Shown here piece after piece: positions 25,602-34,583 of a stretch of DNA of 58,588 nucleotides (position 1 is its first letter; each line of letters starts with the position of its first letter). Origin of the DNA: Agromyces sp. ISL-38 (lineage in GTDB: Bacteria; Actinomycetota; Actinomycetes; Actinomycetales; Microbacteriaceae). Location: positions 19,102 through 77,689 of the forward strand of contig NZ_JAGGPF010000004.1 of assembly GCF_018613935.1 (NCBI RefSeq), given 5' to 3'. Below the pieces are notes generated by a model. That model searched no databases and was not told where the DNA came from. It saw only the letters and a list, made by a program, of their open reading frames with translations. A program made the position numbers and the translations under genes.

Positions 25602-26258
25602 GTGAAGATCTCCGAAGTCAGCCGGCGAACGGGCGTCACGGCCACGACGATGAAGTACTACCTTCGCGCAGGACTCGTCCACAGCGGTGAGCGAGTCGGG
25701 AGCAATCAGACTGCGTACGACGACAGCCACGTGCAGCGCGTGAGGTTGGTTCGGGCGCTGATCGAGACGGGAGGGTTGTCGATCGCCGCCACGAAGCAAG
25801 TGCTCTCGACACTCGACTCCGACGAGACCTCCCTGGCCCACACCTTCGAGGCCGCCCAGCACGCGCTCGGCGTCGGCGGCGCCTCCAGCGGCAGCGCGGA
25901 ACCAGGTGCACTCCGTCGGATCAGCGAACTGGCCACCGCGCACGGTTGGAAGACAACGGTCGAGAACCCCGGCTTCGACGTCGCCGCTCGAGCGCTCGAC
26001 GCCTTCTCGACGATCGGCTTCGCGCCATCCGATGAGTTCCTCGATGCCTACGCTTCGGCGGCGACGACCATCGCCCGAGCCGACCTGAGGGCGCTGACGA
26101 CCCGCGATCGTCCCGAACTCGTCGCCGAACTCATGGTGGTCGGAACGGTGCTCGGCGATGCGCTCATCGCCGGGCTCCGACGACTCGCCCAAGAGAACGA
26201 GACCGCGGAGCTCTTCCCGGTGCACACCACGATCCACGACGAGAAGGATGCGAAGTGA
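25602..26258 (+). CDS. MerR family transcriptional regulator
   Basis: 218 residues. N-terminal MerR winged helix (ISEVSRRTGVTATTMKYYLRAGLV) and a long helical C-terminal part without cysteine ligand pairs, so a non-metal effector. The last four bases overlap the GTG of the epimerase gene (GTGA), making a two-gene operon; the regulator probably controls that enzyme. Confidence 0.9.
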   Translation: MKISEVSRRTGVTATTMKYYLRAGLVHSGERVGSNQTAYDDSHVQRVRLVRALIETGGLSIAATKQVLSTLDSDETSLAHTFEAAQHALGVGGASSGSAEPGALRRISELATAHGWKTTVENPGFDVAARALDAFSTIGFAPSDEFLDAYASAATTIARADLRALTTRDRPELVAELMVVGTVLGDALIAGLRRLAQENETAELFPVHTTIHDEKDAK

Positions 26259-27181
26259 CCACCCATGTAGTGCTCGGAGGAAACGGCGTCGTCGGTCGCG
26301 AGACGATCGCGGCGCTGCTGGCCCGAGGCCACACCGTCTCGTCCGTCTCCCGATCCGCGTCCGCGTCCTCGGCCGGAGTGACGTCCATCATCGCTGATCT
26401 CCTGGATGCGGCATCCGTCATCGATGCCGTGCAGGGTGCTGAGGTTGCCTACCTCACGGTCGGTGTCCCGTATTCGACCAAGGCCTGGCGTCGCGACTGG
26501 CCGACGATCATGCAGAACATGATCGATGCCTGTCTCGCACACGGCACGCGGTTGGTCTACTTCGACAACGTCTATGCCTACGGCAGAACGGATGCGCCGA
26601 TGACCGAATCGACGCCGATCCGGCCCTCGAGCAAGAAGGGTGCCCTGCGCGCATCACTGCTCGCCACACTCGATACTGCCGCCCGAGAACGCGGCCTCGA
26701 CTACACGATCGGGCGCAGCGCCGACTTCTACGGTCCAGGAGCAGCAACGAGCGTCTTCAACACCTTCGTCCTCGACAACGTCGCCAAGGGAAAGGCACCG
26801 GTCTGGCTCTACGACTCGAGCCAGCCGCACTCGATGACGTACACGCCCGATATCGGCGAAGCGCTCGCGGTGATCGGCACCGACGAGCGCGCTCGCGGAC
26901 AGGCCTGGCACGTGCCGACCGCGCCCGCACTGACCGGCGCCGAGTATCTCGAGCTCGCGACGGGCGACAAGCTCGCCCACAAGACGATGTCGACTGCCGC
27001 CATTCGATTGGGTGCACTGTTCGTCGCCGCAGCGCGCGAGTCGCTCGAGATGTCGTACCAGAACACGGCTCCGTACGTATTCGATTCGAGCGCATTCGAG
27101 TCGACGTTCGGAATCACTCCGACGCCCTATCGCGATGGGATCGCCGCGGCTCAAGACCGTGCAGCGGTGCTGGCACGATAG
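26255..27181 (+). CDS. NAD(P)-dependent epimerase/dehydratase (extended SDR)
   Basis: 308 residues: Rossmann motif GGNGVVGR (G-x-x-G-x-x-G) at residues 8-15, NVYAYG in place of the usual Y-x-x-x-K tyrosine region, and a C-terminal substrate lobe. Similar to NmrA/epimerase-type SDRs. Translationally coupled to the MerR gene. Substrate unknown. Confidence 0.85.
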   Translation: MTTHVVLGGNGVVGRETIAALLARGHTVSSVSRSASASSAGVTSIIADLLDAASVIDAVQGAEVAYLTVGVPYSTKAWRRDWPTIMQNMIDACLAHGTRLVYFDNVYAYGRTDAPMTESTPIRPSSKKGALRASLLATLDTAARERGLDYTIGRSADFYGPGAATSVFNTFVLDNVAKGKAPVWLYDSSQPHSMTYTPDIGEALAVIGTDERARGQAWHVPTAPALTGAEYLELATGDKLAHKTMSTAAIRLGALFVAAARESLEMSYQNTAPYVFDSSAFESTFGITPTPYRDGIAAAQDRAAVLAR

Positions 27182-27217
27182 GTGCGGCCGCAGCGGGTCG
27201 GCGAGGATGATTGAGAG

Positions 27218-27757
27218 ATGCCGACGTCCCTCGTGATCCTCGCTGACACGCACGTGCCCAAACGCGCCCGCGATCTCCCGCCCGCGCTCTGGGCCGCGAT
27301 CGAGGCGGCTGACCTCGTCATCCACGCTGGTGACTGGGTCGACGTGAGCCTTCTCGACGAGATCGAGGCACGAGCCGAGCGTCTTGTCGGCGTCGTGGGC
27401 AACAACGACGGTGCCGCACTCCGCGCTCGCCTCCCCGAGATCGCCGCCGACGTCGTGGACGGCCTCCGATTCGCCGTCGTGCACGAGACCGGCCAGGCGG
27501 ATGGCCGCGAACGCCGCATGGATGCCGCGTTCCCCGATGCCGATGTCCTCGTCTTCGGGCACAGTCACATCCCATGGGACACCGTCACGCCAGCCGGCAT
27601 GCGGCTGCTGAATCCGGGATCGCCCACGGATCGCCGACGCCAGCCCACGGGCACGTTCATGACGGCGGTCGCTGATGACGGCCGCATTCGCGATCTGAAG
27701 CTCATTGCGGTCGGCCCCCGCGGCGAGAGCCTGAGCGGGCATAGCATCGAGGCGTGA
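27218..27757 (+). CDS. YfcE/MJ0936-type metallophosphoesterase
   Basis: 179 residues: LADTHVPK (D-x-H), HAGDW (GD), VVGNND (GNND), and GHSHIP (GHSH) give the full calcineurin-like dimetal site. Hydrolyses phosphodiesters or phosphomonoesters. ATG 27218 follows GATGAT (27206-27211) by six bases. Confidence 0.9.
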   Translation: MPTSLVILADTHVPKRARDLPPALWAAIEAADLVIHAGDWVDVSLLDEIEARAERLVGVVGNNDGAALRARLPEIAADVVDGLRFAVVHETGQADGRERRMDAAFPDADVLVFGHSHIPWDTVTPAGMRLLNPGSPTDRRRQPTGTFMTAVADDGRIRDLKLIAVGPRGESLSGHSIEA

Positions 27758-28221
27758 GCCTCGCCCCCGCGTCCCTGCCCTTCGTCGATGAGCACTCGAT
27801 GACGATCGAGGTCGATCGCGAGGCCAGCTGGGCCTCGCTTCAGCGAGTGCTCGGGGCGACCGGCTCTGCTGGGTTCGCGCGGTACGCGCGCCTGATCCGC
27901 GCCGTCGACACCGCGGCATCCGGACCTCGACCGCTGTCAGCGGGCTCCGCGGTTCCCGGCTTCCACGTCGTCGCCGCCCACGAACCGTATGAACTCACGC
28001 TCGCCGGCCGCCATCTCTTCTCCGTTTATGCCCTGATCTTCCGCCTCGACGAGATCGCCCCCGGCCGTACTCTCCTTCGTGCTGAGACCCGTGCCGAGTT
28101 CCCGGGGGTGAAGGGCGCTTTGTATCGAATGCTGGTGATCCGCAGCCGCGCGCACGTGCTCGCAACCCGGCGCATCCTGTCGACGGTCAAGCGCGCTGCC
28201 GAGCACCGACCCCCACGATGA
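27754..28221 (+). CDS. SRPBCC-like / DUF2867-type hypothetical protein
   Basis: 155 residues, beginning after a short leader with MTIEVDREASWASLQRV, an SRPBCC-like opening, and ending with YRMLVIRSRAHVLATRR. GTG 27754 overlaps the phosphoesterase stop, and TAGCAT (27742-27747) lies six bases upstream, so it can be read from its own leaderless promoter inside the preceding gene as well as by coupling. Confidence 0.7.
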   Translation: MSLAPASLPFVDEHSMTIEVDREASWASLQRVLGATGSAGFARYARLIRAVDTAASGPRPLSAGSAVPGFHVVAAHEPYELTLAGRHLFSVYALIFRLDEIAPGRTLLRAETRAEFPGVKGALYRMLVIRSRAHVLATRRILSTVKRAAEHRPPR

Positions 28222-28267
28222 CGAACGCCTGCGGCAGTGGCATCCGTGGGCCGGCAGTGCCGTTCGG

Positions 28268-28813
28268 TCAATAGCCCGCACCCGCGAGAGAGCCGACGAC
28301 CGCATCATCCGGATACCAGACCACGCACGAGACTCGGCGATCCCCGTCGAGCCATGCCGCCTGGGTCGGCAAGAGTGAGTAGAGCTCCAGAACCGACTCC
28401 TCATATGGGATCCCGATGAAGTCGGCGAATCGAGCTCTGCACCCTTCGTCGGCGGCCTGCTGGAGGGCCGTCTCCCCGGGATACTCGGCGCCATCGAGGT
28501 CGAAGACGGCATACACCTCATCGTCATGGCGCTGGTCGCACGGCACGATCGACTCCGAGAGCTTCGGCTGGTCCTTCCGCACGTCGAAGCACGTGCCCAC
28601 CGCAGGGTGGAATGCGGCCGCCGCAGGCGGGGAGGCGCTCGGCGTCGTCGCGCCGAGGGCACCAGCCGGCGCCGATGGTGTCGGACGCCCGCCTCCCGTA
28701 ACGGGTGATGACGTCGCTGACGTCCGATCACTGGCGGCGCCGCATCCGCTCAGTATGGCGACGACCAAACCGACCGCGAGGAACGCAATGCTTCTGTCGC
28801 CAGCCCGCTCCAT
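28268..28813 (-). CDS. Septum-formation-domain lipoprotein
   Basis: 181 residues. Lipobox LSGC (Cys about residue 24), Pro/Ser/Ala linker, then a Cys-containing domain starting VGTCFDVR ... VPCDQRHDDEVYAVF, the opening of the actinobacterial septum-formation family (Septum_form). Located outside the membrane; role in division is known only by family name. TAGGTT lies eight bases before ATG 28813 on the minus strand. Confidence 0.75.
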   Translation of the reverse strand: MERAGDRSIAFLAVGLVVAILSGCGAASDRTSATSSPVTGGGRPTPSAPAGALGATTPSASPPAAAAFHPAVGTCFDVRKDQPKLSESIVPCDQRHDDEVYAVFDLDGAEYPGETALQQAADEGCRARFADFIGIPYEESVLELYSLLPTQAAWLDGDRRVSCVVWYPDDAVVGSLAGAGY

Positions 28814-28842
28814 GAAGTCCGAACCTAGTGGACGGATCCGCG

Positions 28843-29466
28843 TCAGGGCACGTGGATGCCACTCATTGCAGACCGGGCGGCGGTGAAGCGGGCCTGCACG
28901 TCGGCCCAATTGACGATCTCCCAGAACGCCTTCACGTAGTCGGTGCGCACGTTCCGGTAGTCGAGGTAGTAGGCGTGCTCCCATACGTCGAGCTGGAGCA
29001 GCGGCGTGACACCGAGCGGCGCGTTGCCCTGCTGGTCGAAGAGCTGGAAGATCACCGGTCGGGCGCCCAGGTCGTCCCACGCGAGCACCGCCCAGCCCGA
29101 GCCCTGCACGCCGAGCGCGGTTGCCGTGAAGTGTGCGCGGAACGCGTCGAAGGAGCCGAACCCGTCGTCGATCGCCGCGGCGAGCTCACCTTCGGGGGAG
29201 CCGCCGCCGTCTGGCGACATGTTCTGCCAGAACACGCTGTGGTTGACATGGCCGCCGAGGTTGAACGCGAGGTCCTTCTCGAGCTTGTTGACGTTCGCGA
29301 GGTCGCCGCTCTCGCGAGCCACGGCGAGTTGCTCGAGGGCCGTGTTGGCGCCGGTGACATAGGCCTGATGGTGCTTCGAGTGATGCAGCTCCATGATCGT
29401 CGCCGAGATGTGCGGCGCGAGGGCGGCGTAGTCGTAGGGCAGATCGGGCAGTGTGTAGGTGGGCAT
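28843..29466 (-). CDS. sodA: Superoxide dismutase (Mn/Fe)
   Basis: 207 residues, full length for the family. Metal ligands: His in MELHHSKHH (about 27), His in [10 protein letters not shown] (about 75), and D-x-W-E-H in [10 protein letters not shown] near residue 160-165. Cytoplasmic dismutation of superoxide. AAAGGAAA lies 8 nt before the ATG. Next to the SoxR/flavin reductase genes, a redox-stress neighbourhood. Confidence 0.95.
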   Translation of the reverse strand: MPTYTLPDLPYDYAALAPHISATIMELHHSKHHQAYVTGANTALEQLAVARESGDLANVNKLEKDLAFNLGGHVNHSVFWQNMSPDGGGSPEGELAAAIDDGFGSFDAFRAHFTATALGVQGSGWAVLAWDDLGARPVIFQLFDQQGNAPLGVTPLLQLDVWEHAYYLDYRNVRTDYVKAFWEIVNWADVQARFTAARSAMSGIHVP

Positions 29467-29521
29467 CCGGATGTTTCCTTTCGTTGAGTGGGCCCGCACA
29501 GAGCAGGCCGACTGGAGTTGG

Positions 29522-30043
29522 TCAGAGGTTTGGGCTGTCGCCGTCGAGGCGATGGAAACGGCGATCGTGGTAGAGCAGCGACGATGATGGCGGACCGAAG
29601 CGCACGTCGAGCACTTCGGCGATGACGAGCGACGAGCTTCCGACCGGAACGATGTGCAGGGGCCGGCAGCGGAGTGCGGCCGGCGCGTCGGAGAGCAGTG
29701 GTTCGCCGGTCTCGAGCCGGGCGAATCCCTGCTCAGTCGTGAAGCGGGGCTCGCCCGACCGGGCGAATGCGCGTGCGAGGTCGACATGATGGTCGGCGAG
29801 GAAGTGCACGATCATCGTGTCGGCCGCCAGCAGCCTGCCCGCCGACCCGGTGGCCCGTGTCACCGAGAACGACAGGGCCGGCGGGTCGACCGCAACCGAC
29901 GCCACGCTCGAGGCGGTGAGCCCGACCGGGCCCGATTCCGTCGCGGCGGTGACGAGGGCGACGCCGGCAGGCTGCGCACGGAACGCGGCCTTGAACGACT
30001 CGGCGCGCGCCGTCGATTGGAGCGCCCGTGTGGCATCCGTCAT
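29522..30043 (-). CDS. Flavin reductase family protein (FMN-binding split barrel)
   Basis: 173 residues with [37 protein letters not shown] (flavin contact) and [15 protein letters not shown], as in flavin reductases that feed FMNH2 to monooxygenases. The ATG at 30043 overlaps the stop of a 34-residue leader ORF (TGATG). The promoter upstream contains a SoxR box, so expression should respond to redox-cycling compounds through the divergent SoxR gene. Confidence 0.85.
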   Translation of the reverse strand: MTDATRALQSTARAESFKAAFRAQPAGVALVTAATESGPVGLTASSVASVAVDPPALSFSVTRATGSAGRLLAADTMIVHFLADHHVDLARAFARSGEPRFTTEQGFARLETGEPLLSDAPAALRCRPLHIVPVGSSSLVIAEVLDVRFGPPSSSLLYHDRRFHRLDGDSPNL

Positions 30044-30147
30044 CACTGCCCACCCTGCTGGGGAAGGGCGGCGATGAGTCCGTGATCGCGGGGGATGAGC
30101 CAGATTCGTGCGGCGCCGCCGGGGGATCCGAGGTCGGAGAGGAGCAT
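30043..30147 (-). CDS. Candidate 34-residue leader peptide of the SoxR-controlled operon
   Basis: ATG frame starting MLLSDLGSPGGAARIWLIPR and ending LPQQGGQ. Its ATG is seven bases after the -10 TACGTT of the minus-strand promoter, so it would be the first codon of the mRNA. The TGA overlaps the flavin reductase ATG. Not recognised; it may exist only to load ribosomes onto the reductase gene. Confidence 0.5.
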   Translation of the reverse strand: MLLSDLGSPGGAARIWLIPRDHGLIAALPQQGGQ

Positions 30148-30154
30148 GCGCTCC

Positions 30155-30185
30155 AACGTAAAACCTCAAGTATGGTTGAAGTCAA
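30155..30185 (-). promoter_or_regulatory. SoxR-activated promoter with SoxR box in a 19-bp spacer
   Basis: On the minus strand, -35 TTGACT (30185-30180) and -10 TACGTT (30160-30155) are separated by 19 bp, the overlong spacer of MerR/SoxR-activated promoters. The spacer and -35 edge contain CCTCAAG-TATG-GTTGAAG (30164-30181), close to the SoxR box CCTCAAG-N4-CTTGAGG. The divergent soxR gene begins 15 bp beyond. Confidence 0.8.
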
Positions 30186-30200
30186 AACGGAGGGAAACGG

Positions 30201-30701
30201 ATGCCGCCCGATCGCCAGGTTGCTTTCGAGCACGACGCATCGGCACGGCATGCACCCGACGAACTCCTGACGGTCGGCGAGATGAGCCGCCGCACCGGGG
30301 TCGCCGCCTCGGCGCTGCGGTTCTACGAGGAACTCGGACTGATCGCATCGATGCGCACTGCCGGCAACCAGCGCCGCTATCCGCGTCACTTGCTCCGGCG
30401 CGTCTCGCTCATCGCGGTCGCGAAACGGCTCGGCATCCCGCTCACCGATGTGCAGGCGGTGTTCGAGTCGGTACCGCTTGACACGACGCCGAGCCATGCG
30501 GATTGGCAGCGCGCCTCGCGCCGCTGGAAGAAGCAACTCGAGGAGCGCCGCCGCGGACTCGAACGGCTCGAGCGGGAACTCACCGGATGCATCGGCTGCG
30601 GGTGCCTCTCCATGAAGGCATGCGGGCTGCTCAACCCCGACGACGCCCTCGGCGACGACGGCGTCGGACCGCGGAGGCTGGGACCGGCCGAGCCGGCATG
30701 A
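30201..30701 (+). CDS. soxR: Redox-sensitive transcriptional activator SoxR
   Basis: 166 residues. N-terminal extension of about 22 residues, MerR winged helix (TVGEMSRRTGVAASALRFYEE), dimerisation helix, and C130-x2-C133-x-C135-x5-C141, the [2Fe-2S] ligand set of SoxR. Senses redox-active compounds by cluster oxidation. GGAGGG lies 6 nt before the ATG. Divergent from its probable target, the flavin reductase. Confidence 0.93.
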   Translation: MPPDRQVAFEHDASARHAPDELLTVGEMSRRTGVAASALRFYEELGLIASMRTAGNQRRYPRHLLRRVSLIAVAKRLGIPLTDVQAVFESVPLDTTPSHADWQRASRRWKKQLEERRRGLERLERELTGCIGCGCLSMKACGLLNPDDALGDDGVGPRRLGPAEPA

Positions 30702-30714
30702 TCGGCGCGCGACG

Positions 30715-30754
30715 CGCCGGACTCGCTGCTCGTGAACCCTCAGCGAGTCCGGCG
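30715..30754. terminator. Bidirectional terminator hairpin
   Basis: CGCCGGACTCGCTG (30715-30728) pairs perfectly over 14 bp with CAGCGAGTCCGGCG (30741-30754) around a 12-nt loop, between the convergent soxR and VOC genes. Confidence 0.8.
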
Positions 30755-30774
30755 ATCGGTACCCGCGACCGGTC

Positions 30775-31200
30775 TCACTCCTTGAGCGCGTCGAGGCCGG
30801 CCTGGTCGGGACGCACGAGCTCGAGGACCTCGGCGTAGTGCGGGTTGTACATGATGCCGAGCACGTTTCCGAACGGGTCGACGACGGATGCCGTGCTGAA
30901 GGTGCCGTAGTCGATGCGCGGTTGGTTGAGGGTCGCCCCGAGCGCCAGGAGTCGCTCGAGCGAGGCATCGAGGTCGTCGACGTGCCAGAAGATGACCTGC
31001 CCGGCGGGCTTCTCCGTGGGCGCCGGTCCGTAGGCGGCGTCGACGAGTCCCAGTTCGTCCTGGTAGTCGCCGATTCTGAACTCCCGGTATCCCGGCACCT
31101 GGTCGAAGTAGGGCGGCACGCCGAGCATCTCGGTGTACCACTTCGTCGCGGCGTCGAGGTCGGCGGCGAAGTAGTTGACGGTGGCGAATCCTCGCAACAT
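30775..31200 (-). CDS. VOC/glyoxalase family protein
   Basis: 141 residues, two beta-alpha-beta-beta-beta modules (TVNYFAADLDAATKWYTEML ... VIFWHVDDLDASLERLLALGA ... DPFGNVLGIM). Metal-binding or drug-binding superfamily; no specific activity readable. AGGA about 8 nt before ATG 31200. Divergent from the WYL regulator. Confidence 0.85.
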   Translation of the reverse strand: MLRGFATVNYFAADLDAATKWYTEMLGVPPYFDQVPGYREFRIGDYQDELGLVDAAYGPAPTEKPAGQVIFWHVDDLDASLERLLALGATLNQPRIDYGTFSTASVVDPFGNVLGIMYNPHYAEVLELVRPDQAGLDALKE

Positions 31201-31315
31201 GGCAGTGTCCTGTTCGTGGTGATGAGTTGATGAATCTGGTTCTCTTCGTGGTGCTGTTTCAGTATCGAACACAAAAGTGCTCACCTTCTGACTACTTTGT
31301 TTGCGAGAATTGAAT

Positions 31316-32284
31316 ATGCGCGCCGATCGACTCGTAGCCACACTCCTGCTCATGCAGGCCCGCGGGAAGGTCACGGCGGCAGAGCTTGCCGATGAGCTCG
31401 AGATCTCCGTCGCCACCGCTCGTCGCGACCTCGAAGCGCTGTCGGCGGCCGGCATCCCCGTCTACCCGCAAGCTGGGCGTGGCGGCGGCTGGCAGTTGCT
31501 CGGCGGTGCCCGAACCGATCTCAGCGGTCTCACCTCGGCCGAGGCGCGTGCGCTGTTCCTGATCGTGGGGCCCGCGGCATCCGTCGCTCCAGAGGCGAAG
31601 TCCGCGCTGCGGAAGCTCGTTCGCGCGCTGCCCGACACGTTCCGCGCTGAGGCGGAGGCCGCCGCCGAAGCCGTCGTCATCGACCCTGCGCAGTGGGGGA
31701 GGCCGCCACGGGAGCAGCCCGCGCTCGTGCAACAGCTGCAGGCGGCGGTCGTGCAGCGCAAACGCGTGCGTCTTGTGTATCGCGGCTGGAATCGCGAACC
31801 CAGTGAACGCCTCGTCGACCCGTGGGGCCTCGTCCAGAAGCACGAGATCTGGTACCTGCTCGGCGGGGTCGACGGTGCCGAGCGAACGTATCGAGTGGAT
31901 CGGATCATCGAGGCGATCGTCGTCGATGAGGCTGCACAACGACCCGCCGACTTCGAACTCGCAGACGCGTGGGAACGCGTCATGCGTGAGGTGAACGAGC
32001 AGCGCGAGCGCGCTTCGGCGGTGGTGATCGCCGACACTGCGATCCTGCCATTCCTCCGCGAGCGGTTCGGTGAAGGGTCGATGAGCGCAGATCCTGTCGA
32101 CGAGCGGCGCACCCGGCTTCGCGTCACGGCGCCGACCGAAGCGCTGCTCGCCAGGTCGCTCGCCGGCTGGGGTGATCACCTCGATGTGGTCGAACCCGAG
32201 TCGGTGCGGAGAGAGCTCAAGCGGCTCGGATCCGAGATCGTGAAGCGCAATTCGCCAGTGGGAGCGCGCTCACCGCGTGGATGA
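31316..32284 (+). CDS. YafY-type HTH + WYL domain transcriptional regulator
   Basis: 322 residues: DeoR-like winged HTH (residues 1-60, ADELEISVATARRDLEAL), then a WYL ligand-binding domain (VYRGWNREPSERLVDPWGLVQKHEIWYLLG near 150-190) and a C-terminal wing. ATG 31316 follows GAGAAT by five bases; the TTG at 31301 is less likely. Likely regulates the divergent VOC gene. Confidence 0.9.
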   Translation: MRADRLVATLLLMQARGKVTAAELADELEISVATARRDLEALSAAGIPVYPQAGRGGGWQLLGGARTDLSGLTSAEARALFLIVGPAASVAPEAKSALRKLVRALPDTFRAEAEAAAEAVVIDPAQWGRPPREQPALVQQLQAAVVQRKRVRLVYRGWNREPSERLVDPWGLVQKHEIWYLLGGVDGAERTYRVDRIIEAIVVDEAAQRPADFELADAWERVMREVNEQRERASAVVIADTAILPFLRERFGEGSMSADPVDERRTRLRVTAPTEALLARSLAGWGDHLDVVEPESVRRELKRLGSEIVKRNSPVGARSPRG

Positions 32285-32288
32285 CTTT

Positions 32289-32319
32289 CACAGGGAAAAC
32301 TGAGGTTCTGTCCAGAACG
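32289..32319 (+). promoter_or_regulatory. Conserved leader element, copy A
   Basis: CACAGGGAAAACTGAGG followed by TTCTGTCCAGAACG, matching 46020-46051 at about 28 of 31 positions. Both copies are 110-130 bp upstream of the paralogous secreted transglycosylase genes, both followed by a GC-rich stem-forming stretch. May be a shared promoter, operator or RNA element. Confidence 0.6.
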
Positions 32320-32419
32320 CCTCGCCAGACTGGCCACTTCGCCCGGGCGCCCCCGCCCGAGGAACGCCGAACCAGAGTCGCCGACCCCCGAATGTCGCGC
32401 GACTCGCCCCGTGAAAGTC

Positions 32420-33331
32420 ATGCAGAACCAGATACCTTCCTCTCAAAACTCCAAGTCCACGCCCGAAACGACCCCCTTGGCCACCCGTCCCCGCCGACGC
32501 CACGCGCGTCGCGGCTGGCGCGGCGGGCCGCTCATCGCAGCCGGCGCCGTCGTCGCGATCGGCGCCATGGTCGGCACCGGTTTCGTGGTGCAAACCACGG
32601 TCGCGGCACAGAACGAGAGCATCGCGGCAACTGCCGCCCTCACCGCCGCCGCCGACCTCGACGTCGAGCAGCTCGGCTCGCATGCCGGCATCCTCGAAGC
32701 CCGCGCAGTGGAGCTGGCCGAAGCCACGCTCAACGGCGCTGGTGACACGATCGCCGCGGCACAGGGCAAGACGGATGCCACTCAGCTCGCGTCATCCGTC
32801 GCCGCCCTCGACGACTACAAGCTGCTCGCACCCGAGCGGGTGTTCGACCTCGTCGACACGACGAAGTCGCAAACCGCGAATGTGCAGGCCGCAGTGGCTG
32901 AGGCCGATCGCATCGCCGCCGAGCAGGCCGCGGCCGCGGCCGCAGCGAAGGCAGCCGCCGACGCCGCCGCACAGGCCGAGCAAGTGGCAGCCGCTGCTCC
33001 CTCACGTCCGTCCGCGCCCTCGAACCCGACCGAAGCGCAGGCGATCGCCCGCAGCCTCATGGCGTCGATGTACGGCTGGGGCGACGACCAGTTCGGCTGC
33101 CTCGTGAGCCTATGGGGCCGCGAGTCCGGCTGGAACGTGTACGCCGAGAACACCTCGAGCGGTGCGTACGGCATTCCGCAGGCCCTGCCCGGGAGCAAGA
33201 TGAGCACGGCCGGCGACGACTGGGCAACCAGCGCCACCACCCAGATCACGTGGGGACTCGGCTACATCGCGGGTCGCTACGGCACCCCGTGCGGTGCCTG
33301 GGACCACTCGGAGTCCGTGGGCTGGTACTGA
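32420..33331 (+). CDS. Secreted/membrane-anchored transglycosylase-like peptidoglycan hydrolase (paralogue A)
   Basis: 303 residues. Basic N-terminus, one membrane helix (about residues 38-60), a long Ala-rich helical stalk, then a lysozyme-like C-terminal domain: YGWGDDQFGCLVSLWGRESGW with catalytic Glu235, SGAYGIPQALPGSKM, and WGLGYIAGRYG near the end. Acts on wall glycan outside the cell. Paralogue at 46131 shares domain order and the upstream leader element. GTG 32411 is an alternative start. Confidence 0.85.
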   Translation: MQNQIPSSQNSKSTPETTPLATRPRRRHARRGWRGGPLIAAGAVVAIGAMVGTGFVVQTTVAAQNESIAATAALTAAADLDVEQLGSHAGILEARAVELAEATLNGAGDTIAAAQGKTDATQLASSVAALDDYKLLAPERVFDLVDTTKSQTANVQAAVAEADRIAAEQAAAAAAAKAAADAAAQAEQVAAAAPSRPSAPSNPTEAQAIARSLMASMYGWGDDQFGCLVSLWGRESGWNVYAENTSSGAYGIPQALPGSKMSTAGDDWATSATTQITWGLGYIAGRYGTPCGAWDHSESVGWY

Positions 33332-33343
33332 GTCGCACGTGAG

Positions 33344-33383
33344 ACGGCGGTGCCGGCGGGGTGAATCCCGTCGGCACCGCCGT
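33344..33383 (+). terminator. Rho-independent terminator
   Basis: 17-bp nearly perfect stem (ACGGCGGTGCCGGCGGG with CCCGTCGGCACCGCCGT) and GTGAAT loop, 13 bp after the transglycosylase stop. Confidence 0.85.
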
Positions 33384-33460
33384 TCTGACGTTCAGGGCGC
33401 CGGTTCGCCGCACCGGTCAAGCTCCTGCCGGCGACATCCGCTGCTCGATAACCTGACCGA

Positions 33461-34540
33461 ATGACCCAGCACGGCGACGAGACCGGCGGGCGACCCACCT
33501 CGCCGGTCGCTCGCATGATCGCCTGGGGCAAGCGCGCCACCGCGTGGGTACTCGCGAAGAAGCCCGCCCGCGCGACCCTGCTCTACCTGGAGCGTCAGGG
33601 GGTGATGCTCGCCGACAGCGTCACGTACCGCACCCTCTTCTCCGTGTTCGCCGGCGTGTTCCTCGGCTTCGCGATCGGGGGGATCTGGCTCTCCGGCAAC
33701 GAGACGGCGATGCAGGCGCTCGTCAAGACGATCGGCGCCGCGATCCCCGGCCTGATCGGCGCCGACGGCCTCATCGACCCCGACGATCTCGTGCAGCCCA
33801 TCACCCTCAGCATCGCGGGCTCGATCGCGCTCATCGGTACCATCGGCGCAGCGATCGGCGCCGTCGGCTCACTGCGAAAGGCGTTCCGCGACCTCGGTCA
33901 CCAGCCCGACGACACGACGTTCTTCCTCTGGCTGCTGTTGCGCGACCTCCTGCTCGCGATCGGCTTCGGTCTCGCGCTCGCCACAGCCGCTGCGGTCACG
34001 TTCTTCAGCACGGCGGCTCTGGGCGCCGTATTCGACTGGCTCGGCATCTCGACCGGCGACGGGCTCTTCGAAGCGAGCGCACGAACGATCTCCATCGTCG
34101 TGATCTTCGCGATCGACACGATCGTCATCGCGGCGATGTTCCGCCTGCTGTCGGGGATGCGGCCGAACGCGCGCTCGCTCTGGAGCGGCGCCATCATCGG
34201 TGGAATCGGCCTCACCGTGCTGCAACTGCTCTCGAGCCTGTTCGTCGGCGGTGCCACGAGGAACCCGCTGCTCGCGTCGTTCGGCTCGCTCATCGCCCTG
34301 CTGCTGTGGATCAACCTCTCGAGCCAGGTCATCCTCATCGCCGCCGCGTACATCGTCACGGGCGTCGACGAGGAGCACGACCGGGTGCACGCACGATACG
34401 GGGCGCCCACGTTCGCCGTGCGACAGCTGCAGCGTGCAGAGCGCCGGGCAGCGGATGCCGCGACCGCCGTGACCTCGGCGCGCGAGGCCGTCGAACGCGA
34501 GCAGTCCGGCGCGCCCGCACCGGAGCGCCCGCGCGAGTGA
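33461..34540 (+). CDS. YihY/BrkB family inner-membrane protein
   Basis: 359 residues, about six helices and the family block YLERQGVMLADSVTYRTLFSVF near the N-terminus and SFGSLIALLLWINLSSQVILIAAAY near residue 275. Formerly labelled RNase BN; probably a membrane transporter or lipid-related protein of unknown substrate. ATG 33461 follows TAACCT (33449-33454) by six bases. Confidence 0.9.
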   Translation: MTQHGDETGGRPTSPVARMIAWGKRATAWVLAKKPARATLLYLERQGVMLADSVTYRTLFSVFAGVFLGFAIGGIWLSGNETAMQALVKTIGAAIPGLIGADGLIDPDDLVQPITLSIAGSIALIGTIGAAIGAVGSLRKAFRDLGHQPDDTTFFLWLLLRDLLLAIGFGLALATAAAVTFFSTAALGAVFDWLGISTGDGLFEASARTISIVVIFAIDTIVIAAMFRLLSGMRPNARSLWSGAIIGGIGLTVLQLLSSLFVGGATRNPLLASFGSLIALLLWINLSSQVILIAAAYIVTGVDEEHDRVHARYGAPTFAVRQLQRAERRAADAATAVTSAREAVEREQSGAPAPERPRE

Positions 34541-34569
34541 CTCGCCGCGTCCGATCCGAACACGGCGAG
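34541..34569. terminator. Hairpin between convergent YihY and acidic-protein genes
   Basis: CTCGCCG (34541-34547) and CGGCGAG (34563-34569) around a 15-nt loop, directly after the YihY stop. Confidence 0.55.
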
Positions 34570-34583
34570 CCCTCACACGATGC

